A stretch of DNA of 64,000 nucleotides from Streptomyces capitiformicae (GTDB taxonomy: Bacteria; Actinomycetota; Actinomycetes; Streptomycetales; Streptomycetaceae): NCBI RefSeq assembly GCF_002214185.1, contig NZ_CP022161.1, forward strand, positions 9,121,486 through 9,185,485, given 5' to 3'. Positions within the stretch are counted from its first letter, which is position 1; every line of letters starts with the position of its first letter. This document shows, piece after piece, positions 45,757 to 54,885 of this stretch. A program made the position numbers and the translations under genes. The notes below the pieces were generated by a model, which saw only the letters and a list, made by a program, of their open reading frames with translations, made no database searches and had not been told where the DNA came from.

Positions 45757-46068
45757 CGGTACCACGTTCTCCGTCCGAGGAGGGTAAGAGATCTGATGCG
45801 GTATGAGATCTGTGCCCCCCTTTCCGTGCTCGGCAAGGACAGCAGCCGGTCCCCTGTTGGTCCAGGCCGGCCAAGCGGATGAGCACGCCGTGTCACACCG
45901 TGACGGCCGGGACCGGCCCGCTCTCCTTCGTCCGGACGAGCCGTGCCGCGGTGGAGGAGCTCGTCTCTTCGCCGACACGGTCGAGTTCGTCGGCTCAGGC
46001 GCTGTTCTCGCCGCGGCCGAGTCAGTGATAGGAGCCCTCTCATTAGCACCTCGCGAGAAGAGACAGGC

Positions 46069-49000
46069 ATGTCCGCGACACACCGTGCCGATCTGATCCG
46101 CCCGTTGCCCGAACTGCTGCGCACGCACGCCGCGCTGCGCGGGACCAAGGTCGCGTACTCCGACGACCGGCGGGCCGTGACCTACACGGAACTGGAACGG
46201 CGTACGGCCTGGCTCGGCGGCCACCTGGTCGCACTCGGCCTGCCCCGGGGCGCGCGGGTGGTGCTCCTGCTGGGCAACCGCGTGGAGATGGTGGAGAGCT
46301 ACCTTGGCGTCAACCGCGCCGGCTGCGTCGGCGTGCCGGTCAACCCGCACTCCTCCGACGCGGAACTCCTGCACGTGCTCACTGACAGCGACGCCCAGGC
46401 GGTGATTACCGACACCGCGCACGCCGACCAGGTCCGTGCGCTGCTGCCGGCCGGACCACGGCATCTCGTCGTGGTCGGCGGCCACCCGGACGCGGTGTCG
46501 TACGAGGACCTGGTCACCCGCGAACCGGCCGTCCCGGCCCGCGACGACCTCGGTCTGGACGAACCGGCTTACCTGCTCTACACCTCGGGAACAACGGGCC
46601 GCCCCAAAGGCGTGCTGGTCGCGCTGCGCGCCGTGTTGTGGAATGCCGCCAGCTGCTACGCCCCGATGATCGGACTGTCCGAGGCGGACACGCTGCTGTG
46701 GCCGCTACCCCTGTTCCACACCTTCGGCTACAACCTGTGCGTGATGGCCGTGACCGCGGTCGGCGCCACGGCGCATCTGATCCCTGGCTTCTCCGCCGCC
46801 GAGGTGCTCCGCGAACTGAACTCCCGGCCCTACACCTTCCTGGTCGGCGTGCCGACGGTGTACCACAACCTGCTCCAGGCCGCCGCGACGGAAGAACTCA
46901 CGCTGCCCGCGCTGCGCGTGGCCATCGTCGCGGGTGCGGTCACCTCGGCCGCGTTCGCCGAGTCGTGCGAGGCCGCCCTCGGTATCCCGCTCACCGACAA
47001 CTACGGCTGCACCGAGATGAGCGGGCCGATGGCCACCATGCGGCCGGGCGGTGAGCGGGTGCCCGGTTCGTGCGGTCTGCCGGTGCCCGGACTGGGCCTG
47101 CGCGTGGTGGACCCGGACACCGGTGTGGACGTGCCGACTGGCGAGGTCGGCGAGATCTGGGTCAGCGGCCCGAGCGTCATGCTGGGCTACCACAACCAGC
47201 CGGAGGCCACCGCACAGGCGCTCCGCGACGGCTGGTACCGCACTGGCGACCTCGCCCGCCGCAACGACGCCGGCTACCTCTTCATCACCGGCCGGCGCAA
47301 CGACGTGATCATCCGGGGCGGGGAGAATGTGCACCCCAGCGAGATCGAGGCCGTGCTCGCCCGGGTGCCCGGTGTGCGCGACGCCGCTGTGACGGGACGA
47401 GCGGACGAGGAACTCGGCGAGGTCCCGGTGGCGCTGGCGGTGCCCGGCCCCGACGGTGTCGACTGCGCGGAGCTGTTCGCACGGTGCCGCAGGGAACTCG
47501 CCTACTTCAAGGTGCCGGTGGAGGTCCGCGCCGTGGCCGCGCTGCCGAGGACGGCCACGGGCAAGGTCGCGCGCGAGCCGCTGGCCGAGCTGCCCGGCCG
47601 GCTGCTCGCGGTCACCGGCTACCACGACGGCCTGCACCTGATAGGAGCCGACGGTGAGCCGGCCCCGCTCCCGGCTACCGAACTGCCCGCGGTCAGTCCG
47701 CTCGCCGGCCGCGACGTGGCCCTGGCGGGAGACGCCGGGGAACTCGCGGACCGGATCGCCCACCACCTCGTGGCCGGTCACGAGGCCCGGCGTGTGGGGC
47801 GGAACGGCACGGAGCACGGCGTCACGGTCACCGTCACCGGCTCCACCGTGACGATCGCCGTCGACGAGTCCGCGCCCACCACCCTCGTGCTGGCGGAAGG
47901 ACTGACCGACCACCGGATCCGCAACGCCGTGGACGTCGCGTTGAGCCGGCCGGGCAGCACGCTGGTCGCGGCCGTGCGGTCGGTGCCGGCCGCCGGAGCG
48001 GACCGGCTGCCGGCCAGAGCGGACCTGTCCGGGCTCACCGGGACCGACCTGCTCAGGACACTCGTCGACCTTGTCGTGGGCGAGGTCACCGAGGTGCTCG
48101 GCAACACCGGTGCTATCGAGCCGGACCGGGCCCTGCGTGAGTACGGGCTCACCTCGGTGGGCGCGGTCCGGCTGCGGGACCGGATCGCCGCCGCCACAGG
48201 GCTGCGCCTGCCCACGACGCTCGCGTTCGACCATCCCTCGGTACGGGCGATCGCCGGGTATCTGCAAGGCGAGTTCACCGGTGCACCCGAACGCACCGGG
48301 TCACCCGAGCCACAGGCCACGACTGCCGCATCGACCGGAACCGACGACGATCCCGTGGTACTCGTGGGTATCGGCTGCCGCTACCCCGGCGGGGTCACTT
48401 CCCCCGACGAGCTGTGGCAGCTGGTGGCTGACGAGGTCCACGTCGCCTCCGAGTTTCCCGAGGACCGGGGCTGGGACCTCGACCGGTTGTTCGATCCCGA
48501 CCCCGAGCGCAGTGGCACCTCTCACACCCGGTGGGGCGGGTTCCTCCGTGAGGTGGCCGACTTCGACCCCGAGTTCTTTGGGATCTCGCCGCGTGAGGCG
48601 CTGGCGATGGACCCGCAGCACCGGCTGCTGCTGGAGACCTCCTGGGAAGCGCTGGAGCACGCCGGCATCGACCCGACGTCCCTGCGCGGTGCCCGGGTCG
48701 GCGTGTACACAGGACTGATGGACCAGGACTACGTCACCGACATGGACCGGGTACCCCGCGAACTGGAGGGCTACATCAGCACGGCCACGGCCGGCAGCGT
48801 CGCTTCCGGGCGGATCGCCTATGTGCTGGGGCTGCACGGTCCCGCGCTCACCCTCGACACCGCATGCTCCTCGTCACTGGTGGCCATCCACCTCGCGGCG
48901 CAGTCGATCCGCCGGGGCGAGTGCGACCTCGCGCTGGCCGGTGGTGTGACCGTCATGGCGACACCCCGGTCGTTCGTGGAGTTCAGCAGGCAGGGCGCGC

Positions 49001-52000
49001 TGGCCGAGGACGGCCGGTGCAAGGCGTTCGCCGCGGCGGCGGACGGCACCGGCTGGGCGGAGGGCGTCGGGATGGTGGTCCTCGAACGACTGTCCAGCGC
49101 CCGCCGCGCCGGGCACCCGGTGCTGGCCGTGATCCGGGGTTCCGCGGTGAACCAGGACGGCGCCTCCAACGGCCTGACGGCGCCGAGCGGGGCGGCCCAG
49201 CAGGAGGTGATACGGCTCGCCCTGCGGGACGCCGGTCTGACACCGGCCGACGTGGACGTCGTCGAGGCACATGGCACCGGCACCCGGCTCGGCGATCCGA
49301 TCGAGGCCGGCGCGCTGCTGGCCACCTACGGGCAGGACCGCGACACCCCGCTGTGGCTGGGCTCGCTGAAGTCCAACATCGGGCACGCCCAGGCTGCTGC
49401 GGGGGTGGGCGGTGTGATCAAGGTCGTACAGGCCATGCGGCACCGCACTCTGCCCAAGACCCTGCATGTGGACGAGCCGTCGCCGCACGTCGACTGGGCG
49501 TCGGGAGACGTCCGGCTGCTCACCGAGAGCATGCCGTGGTCCGAGCGGGACCGGCCGGCGCGCGCGGCCGTCTCCTCCTTCGGGGTCAGCGGCACCAACG
49601 CGCACCTGATCCTGGAGGCACCACCGCAGACACCCGCGCCGACGCCCGCCGATGAGCCGGCCGTCGTCGCCTGGACGTTGTCCGGCAGGACTCCCGAGCG
49701 GCTACGAGACTGGGCGGCCCGACTGTTCCCCGTGGCCGGGGATGTCGCGCCGGTGGACCTCGCGCACTCGCTCGTGGTGTCCCGCGGCCACTTCGCCCAC
49801 CGCGCCGTCGTGGTCGGCGGCGACCGCGAAGAGCTGCTGGCCGGGGTACGGGCCGTCGCCGAGGGGAAGCCGGCGCGGAACGTGGTCTTCGGAGCGGCCG
49901 ACGTGGAGGGGAAGACGGCGTTCGTCTTCCCGGGGCAGGGCACACAGTGGGTGGGCATGGCAACCGGCCTGATGAGCGAACCGGTGTTCGCCGCATCCCT
50001 CTCCGCCTGTGAACGGGCGCTCGCACCCCACGTGGACTGGTCGCTCACCGAGGTGCTGGCCGGCGGCGCCGACCGTCTGCGGCGGGTGGACGTCGTGCAG
50101 CCCGCGCTGTTCGCGGTGATGGTGTCGCTGGCCGCCCTGTGGCGCTCCCGTGGCGTCGAACCGGACGCGGTGCTCGGTCACTCCCAGGGCGAGATCGCCG
50201 CCGCGTGCGTCGCGGGCGCGCTGTCGCTGGAGGAGGCCGCCCGCATCGTCGCGGTGCGCAGCCAGGTCATCGCCGAGCTCGGGGTCGGCGCCGGCATGGC
50301 GTCGGTGACCGCGTCGCGCGCACAGCTGGACTGGCTGCTGGAGCGCTGGCCCGACCAGCTCTGGATCGCCGCGTTCAACGGCCCGTCCACCACCGTGGTC
50401 GCCGGTGACGACCTGGCGATCGACGGGCTGCTCGCCGAGTGCGCCCTGGACGGCGTGCACGCCCGCCGCATCCGTGTCGGCTACGCCTCGCACTGCCCGA
50501 GGGTGGAGGTACTGCACGAGGAGCTGACGGCCCGGCTGGGGGAGGTGCGCACCAGCAAGCCGTCGGTGCCCATGTACTCCACGGTGGACCTGGACTGGGT
50601 CGGCGACTCCACGCTGACCGGCGCGTACTGGTATCGCAACCTCCGGCAGCCCGTGCGGTTCCACTCGGCCGTCGAGCGACTCGTCGACCAGGGGTTCCGG
50701 GTCTTCGTGGAGTCCAGCTCGCACCCGGTGCTGACCTCCGAGATCGAACAGACGCTGGAGGAGAGCGGCACGACCGGAGTGGTCACCGGAACCCTGCGCC
50801 GCGACGACGGTGGTCTCGAACGGTTCCTGACCTCCGCCGCACGGCTGTACACGCGGGGGAGGGACGGCGTGCGCCTCGTCACCGGCACCGGGAGGTCGGC
50901 ACCCCTGCCGACCACACCGTTTCAGCGGCGGCGGTTCTGGCTCACCACGACCACCTCGGCCAGGGCGAGCACCGGCCACCCGTTGCTCGGCACGTTCGTC
51001 GAGTCCGCCCGCAGCGGTGAGCTGGTGGCCGCCGGCCGTGTCGCGCCGACCGAGCAGCCGTGGCTGGCCGACCACGCGGTGAACGGCACCTGCATCCTGG
51101 CCGGCACCGCCCTGCTCGACCTCGCCCTGCGCGCCGCACACGGCACCTCCGGGGCGGCCCGCGCGAGCGAAACCGAGCGTGGCGGAGGCACCGGCATCGG
51201 CGAACTGGTCATCGAGGCGCCCTTGGCCCTGTCCCAACAGGGCACGGCGGAGCTTCAGGTCGTGGCGGACCCGGCCCGGCGCACGATCGAGGTGTTCAGC
51301 AGGCCCGAACGGCCCGGCAGCCCGTGGCGACGCCACGCCCAGGGAACCCTCCAGGACGCCGCATCCGCCGGGGCACCGCTCCCGGCCGGAGTGCTCGCCG
51401 ACGTACCGCCTCCGGCCGGGGCGTTCACCGCCCCCCTGCCTCTGCCCGACGCCGAGGAGATCCCCTTCGACTACACCTCGCTCGCCGAACGCGGCTACGA
51501 GTTCGGTCCCGCGTTCAGGGCCGTACGCCGGCTGTGGCGGCGCGGCGGAGAACTGTTCGCCGAACTACGGTTGCCCGACGAGGCACCCGGCGGCTTCGCC
51601 GGCCCCGGACTCCACCCCGTCCTCGCCGACGCTGCCCTGCACGCCCTCGCCCTCACCGAAGAGCGCCCCGACGGCCACGTCGGACTGCCCTTCGTCTGGC
51701 ACGACGTGTGGGTCGGCGACCGCCAAGCCCCCCACGCCTACGCCCACCTGGCACCGGCCGGTCGGGACGAGGTCACCGTCACCATCGCCACCACCGACGG
51801 CGAACCGTTCTTCCGGGGAACCCTCGGCATCCGTACGGTGGCCCTGCGCGAGCTGACGGGCGCGGTGCCGACGGATTCGGTGTACCGGACACGATGGACC
51901 GAACTTTCCGACCCGGTGGCGGCACCCGCGCCGAAATGGGCCCTGCTGGGGACCGACCACCTCGGTGTGCCCCTCGACCCGGTCGAACTCGCCGACGCCG

Positions 52001-53412
52001 ACGCGGTCCTGTGCACCCCGCCACTCGACGACGTACGGGCGGCGACACTCGACACGCTGTCACACCTGCGGCACTGGCTGGAGGCCGACCGCCCGGCCGA
52101 CGTCCCGCTCGTCGTACTGACCCGCGGTGACGACCTGGCCCACGCGGCGGCGCGCGGCCTGGTCAGGTCGGCGCAGTCCGAGCACCCCGGACGGTTCCTG
52201 CTGGTCGAGACGGACGAGGACCTCCGCTCCTCGGCACGACTGGCCGACGTGGTCGCCGCTGGACGGCCCCATGTACGCCTCAGCGGCGGACGGCTCCAGG
52301 CACCGGAACTGGCCCGGGTCACCCCGGGGCGGAACGCCCGGCCGGACCTCACCGGCGGCACCGTACTGATCACCGGCGGCACCGGCACCCTCGGCTCGCT
52401 GCTCGCACGGCACCTGGTGACCGAGTACGGCGTCCGCAGCCTCCTGCTCACCAGCCGCGGGGGAGCACGGGACGCCGGCCCTCTGCTCACCGAACTGACC
52501 GGGTTGGGCGCCGAGGTCACTGTCGCCGCCTGCGATGTCGCCGACCGGGACAGCCTCGCCGCCGCCCTCGACCAGGTGCCCGCCCGGCACCCGCTGGTCG
52601 GGGTCGTGCACGCGGCCGGGGTGCTCGCGGACGGCGTGGTGACCGGGCTGACCGCCGAGCAGCTGGAGCGGGTGCTGCGCCCCAAGGTCGACGGCGCGCT
52701 GAATCTGCACGAGCTGACCAAGGGCACCGACCTGGCCGCCTTCGTGCTGTTCTCCTCGGTGGCCGGGGTGCTCGGCAGTGCGGGGCAGGGCAACTACGCC
52801 GCCGCGAACGCGTTCTTGGACGCCTTCGCCGAGCACCGCAGGGCCGATGGGCTGCCCGCGCAGTCCCAGGCGTGGAGCATGTGGGAGGAGATCTCCGGTA
52901 TGACCGAGGTGCTGCGGGAGACCGTCCGGGACGGCGGCTCTCCCGACGACACCCTGCCCATGCCCACCGATTTCGCGCTGGCCCTGTTCGACGAGGCGCT
53001 GCGGCAGGACGACGCGGTCCTCACGCTCGCCAGGTTCGACGTCGCCAAGCTGCGCACCCGCGGGGCGCCCCCGCTGCTGCGCGGCCTCGTACCCGCCGGA
53101 CCGGCCCCCTCCGCACCAGCCGTACACCTGCGCGACCTGCCCCCCGCAGAGCGGGCCGAACGGCTGCTGGCCGCAGTGCGCGCGGCCGCCGCCGAACTCC
53201 TCGGCCACCAGGACGCCGAGGCTGTGTCCCCGGACCGGAGCCTGCACGACATCGGTCTGGACTCGCTGACCGCGGTCGAACTGCGCAACCGGCTGAGCGC
53301 CCTGACCGGTCTGCGGCTGCCCGCCAGGCTGGTGTTCGACCACCCCGCGCCGCAGGCCCTGGCCGATCACCTCCACCAGGTGCTGACCACCCCGGCGGAG
53401 CCGGGCGCCTGA
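46069..53412 (+). CDS. Single-module type I PKS with acyl-AMP ligase loading
   Basis: 2,447 residues. Order: acyl-AMP ligase (about 20-520; LLYTSGTTGRPKGV at 168), ACP (Ser 696), KS (758-1180; Cys 933, HGTGT, NIGH), AT (about 1284-1580; GHSQGE Ser 1372, YASH 1472-1475, RVDVVQ: methylmalonyl-type), DH (His 1669, Asp 1854), KR (NADPH motif GGTGTLG near 2100; Ser 2230, Tyr 2243; LAD in place of LDD, B-type-like), ACP (Ser 2399). No ER and no thioesterase. Predicted: a carboxylic-acid starter is adenylated, loaded on the first ACP, extended once with methylmalonyl and reduced to a 2-methyl-2-enoyl thioester. In the DH motif HxxxGxxxxP the Pro is Ala 1678. ATG 46069 aligns with the duplicated N-terminus; a frame upstream to 45943 is rejected. 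Confidence 0.93.
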   Translation: MSATHRADLIRPLPELLRTHAALRGTKVAYSDDRRAVTYTELERRTAWLGGHLVALGLPRGARVVLLLGNRVEMVESYLGVNRAGCVGVPVNPHSSDAELLHVLTDSDAQAVITDTAHADQVRALLPAGPRHLVVVGGHPDAVSYEDLVTREPAVPARDDLGLDEPAYLLYTSGTTGRPKGVLVALRAVLWNAASCYAPMIGLSEADTLLWPLPLFHTFGYNLCVMAVTAVGATAHLIPGFSAAEVLRELNSRPYTFLVGVPTVYHNLLQAAATEELTLPALRVAIVAGAVTSAAFAESCEAALGIPLTDNYGCTEMSGPMATMRPGGERVPGSCGLPVPGLGLRVVDPDTGVDVPTGEVGEIWVSGPSVMLGYHNQPEATAQALRDGWYRTGDLARRNDAGYLFITGRRNDVIIRGGENVHPSEIEAVLARVPGVRDAAVTGRADEELGEVPVALAVPGPDGVDCAELFARCRRELAYFKVPVEVRAVAALPRTATGKVAREPLAELPGRLLAVTGYHDGLHLIGADGEPAPLPATELPAVSPLAGRDVALAGDAGELADRIAHHLVAGHEARRVGRNGTEHGVTVTVTGSTVTIAVDESAPTTLVLAEGLTDHRIRNAVDVALSRPGSTLVAAVRSVPAAGADRLPARADLSGLTGTDLLRTLVDLVVGEVTEVLGNTGAIEPDRALREYGLTSVGAVRLRDRIAAATGLRLPTTLAFDHPSVRAIAGYLQGEFTGAPERTGSPEPQATTAASTGTDDDPVVLVGIGCRYPGGVTSPDELWQLVADEVHVASEFPEDRGWDLDRLFDPDPERSGTSHTRWGGFLREVADFDPEFFGISPREALAMDPQHRLLLETSWEALEHAGIDPTSLRGARVGVYTGLMDQDYVTDMDRVPRELEGYISTATAGSVASGRIAYVLGLHGPALTLDTACSSSLVAIHLAAQSIRRGECDLALAGGVTVMATPRSFVEFSRQGALAEDGRCKAFAAAADGTGWAEGVGMVVLERLSSARRAGHPVLAVIRGSAVNQDGASNGLTAPSGAAQQEVIRLALRDAGLTPADVDVVEAHGTGTRLGDPIEAGALLATYGQDRDTPLWLGSLKSNIGHAQAAAGVGGVIKVVQAMRHRTLPKTLHVDEPSPHVDWASGDVRLLTESMPWSERDRPARAAVSSFGVSGTNAHLILEAPPQTPAPTPADEPAVVAWTLSGRTPERLRDWAARLFPVAGDVAPVDLAHSLVVSRGHFAHRAVVVGGDREELLAGVRAVAEGKPARNVVFGAADVEGKTAFVFPGQGTQWVGMATGLMSEPVFAASLSACERALAPHVDWSLTEVLAGGADRLRRVDVVQPALFAVMVSLAALWRSRGVEPDAVLGHSQGEIAAACVAGALSLEEAARIVAVRSQVIAELGVGAGMASVTASRAQLDWLLERWPDQLWIAAFNGPSTTVVAGDDLAIDGLLAECALDGVHARRIRVGYASHCPRVEVLHEELTARLGEVRTSKPSVPMYSTVDLDWVGDSTLTGAYWYRNLRQPVRFHSAVERLVDQGFRVFVESSSHPVLTSEIEQTLEESGTTGVVTGTLRRDDGGLERFLTSAARLYTRGRDGVRLVTGTGRSAPLPTTPFQRRRFWLTTTTSARASTGHPLLGTFVESARSGELVAAGRVAPTEQPWLADHAVNGTCILAGTALLDLALRAAHGTSGAARASETERGGGTGIGELVIEAPLALSQQGTAELQVVADPARRTIEVFSRPERPGSPWRRHAQGTLQDAASAGAPLPAGVLADVPPPAGAFTAPLPLPDAEEIPFDYTSLAERGYEFGPAFRAVRRLWRRGGELFAELRLPDEAPGGFAGPGLHPVLADAALHALALTEERPDGHVGLPFVWHDVWVGDRQAPHAYAHLAPAGRDEVTVTIATTDGEPFFRGTLGIRTVALRELTGAVPTDSVYRTRWTELSDPVAAPAPKWALLGTDHLGVPLDPVELADADAVLCTPPLDDVRAATLDTLSHLRHWLEADRPADVPLVVLTRGDDLAHAAARGLVRSAQSEHPGRFLLVETDEDLRSSARLADVVAAGRPHVRLSGGRLQAPELARVTPGRNARPDLTGGTVLITGGTGTLGSLLARHLVTEYGVRSLLLTSRGGARDAGPLLTELTGLGAEVTVAACDVADRDSLAAALDQVPARHPLVGVVHAAGVLADGVVTGLTAEQLERVLRPKVDGALNLHELTKGTDLAAFVLFSSVAGVLGSAGQGNYAAANAFLDAFAEHRRADGLPAQSQAWSMWEEISGMTEVLRETVRDGGSPDDTLPMPTDFALALFDEALRQDDAVLTLARFDVAKLRTRGAPPLLRGLVPAGPAPSAPAVHLRDLPPAERAERLLAAVRAAAAELLGHQDAEAVSPDRSLHDIGLDSLTAVELRNRLSALTGLRLPARLVFDHPAPQALADHLHQVLTTPAEPGA

Positions 53413-53520
53413 AGGCAGGGGCGACGGGTGCGGTCCCCAGACGCGGGGCCGCACCCGCCACCCCACCGACCTGTCGGCGATGCCTCGGCAAAACCCCAGA
53501 AACTCTCCATGGAGGTTGTG

Positions 53521-54330
53521 ATGTCTCAAGACACGATGGACCTGAGCGGCCTGCGGGTCCTGGTGACCGGGGCGGCCGGCGGGCTCGGCCGGGCCCTCGC
53601 CGAGGCCGTGCACGCGGCCGGCGCGCACCTTGTGCTTACCACGCGGACCGCCGACTCACTGCCCGGCGCCGCCGCCGGGCTCGACGGGCCCCCCGAGGTC
53701 GTCACGGCCGTTGCCGATGTCACCAACGACGCCGAACTGGCCGCGGCCGTCAAACTGGCCACCGAACGGCTCGGCGGGATCGACGTCCTGGTCAACAACG
53801 CCGGTGTGTCCGGACCGGTCGGGCCGGCCTGGGAGAACTCCCCGGCCGAGTGGCGGAACACCCTGGAGGTCAACCTGGAGGGCCCACTGGCCGCCTGCCG
53901 GGCGGTGCTGCCCGGCATGATCGAGCGCGGCCACGGGCGGGTCGTCACGATCTCCAGCCACGCGGGGCACACCCGCTGGCCGCACGTCAGCGCCTACTCC
54001 GTCTCGAAGGCGGCGGTGAACAAGCTCACCGAGAACCTCGCCATCGAACTGCTGCCGCACGGGATCACCGCGTTCAGCTACCACCCCGGGATCGTGAACG
54101 TCGGCCTCGGAGCACCCGCACCCGAGACCCGGGACAGCGACAACCCCTGGCAACGCCGCCTCTCGTCCTGGCTCGACGCACAGCGCGAGGCCGGCCGCTA
54201 CGTCCCGCTCGACGAGGCCGTCGTCAACCTGCTGCGCCTGATCCGAGGCGACGCCGACCCACTCACCGGCCGCTACCTGACCTACGAGGACGACATCCCG
54301 GCCCTCGCCGCAGCCACAGGTCACGCCTGA
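53521..54330 (+). CDS. SDR-family oxidoreductase
   Basis: 269 residues. NAD(P) site VTGAAGGLGRALAEAV near residue 15, LVNNAGVSGPVG, catalytic Ser in TISSHAGHT and YSVSKAAVNK (Tyr/Lys). A classical short-chain dehydrogenase. Adjacent to the synthase in the same direction (109 bases), so probably a tailoring ketoreductase or alcohol dehydrogenase; the C-terminal QRRLSSWLDAQREAGRYVPL may shape a substrate lid. ATG at 53521 has GGAGG six bases upstream; the frame opens earlier without a ribosome site. Confidence 0.9.
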   Translation: MSQDTMDLSGLRVLVTGAAGGLGRALAEAVHAAGAHLVLTTRTADSLPGAAAGLDGPPEVVTAVADVTNDAELAAAVKLATERLGGIDVLVNNAGVSGPVGPAWENSPAEWRNTLEVNLEGPLAACRAVLPGMIERGHGRVVTISSHAGHTRWPHVSAYSVSKAAVNKLTENLAIELLPHGITAFSYHPGIVNVGLGAPAPETRDSDNPWQRRLSSWLDAQREAGRYVPLDEAVVNLLRLIRGDADPLTGRYLTYEDDIPALAAATGHA

Positions 54331-54885
54331 CGCCGTGCCGGGCGGCTGCCCCTCGCCCCAGCCGCCCCCCGCATCCCGCCCCCCGCATCCCGCCGACCAC
54401 TGCCGTCCTACGGCGGGAGACCGCGTCGGCGGGCAGCGGGCCTGGGGTACGCCGACGACCCGAATCCCCGCAGGCAGCGAACGCGCGCGCCGACCCTGGA
54501 TCTGGGGCAGATCCGCACCCTCCAACAGGCGATCACGCCGCCGATATGTGCACATCCTTTTCTGCCATCGGGCCGCCGTAAGCTGATGGCGCCGCTGGTT
54601 GTGGGCCGGGCGCTCTCCAGTCGGAGGTGTGCAGGCGCTCGCGGATCACCTCGCGGTCGGTGGCGTGGAAGTGATCAACACGGCGCGGCTGCGTACCTAC
54701 AGGCCGATCCCGGGCACAGCCTTCGGCAAGATCGAACTTGACTACGACAATCCGCTCGTTCCGAGCGGCTCTCCGGGGACCAGCTGGGGACCACGCGGTG
54801 TGCGCGGTGGCGAACGTGCTGGGTGTTGACACACGGCTCGCATAATCCCGCCCGTGCACCTCGGCCACCGGTCGGCGCCCGACGC
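54331..54885. other. Intergenic region at the right edge of the accessory segment
   Basis: 555 bases between the SDR gene and the leftward regulator gene. A short duplication of CCCCCGCATCCCGCC occurs near 54,366-54,397. Open frames around 54,540-54,830 (minus strand, containing RIVVVKFDLAEGCARDRPVG) resemble coding sequence slightly but match no family I know and have no start context. No hairpin terminator of note was found. Confidence 0.45.

Noticed and set aside
45943..46068. Upstream extension of the synthase reading frame
   Set aside because: Arg/Ser-rich, no ribosome site, and the duplicated N-terminus at 43296 shows the natural start at the ATG 46069.
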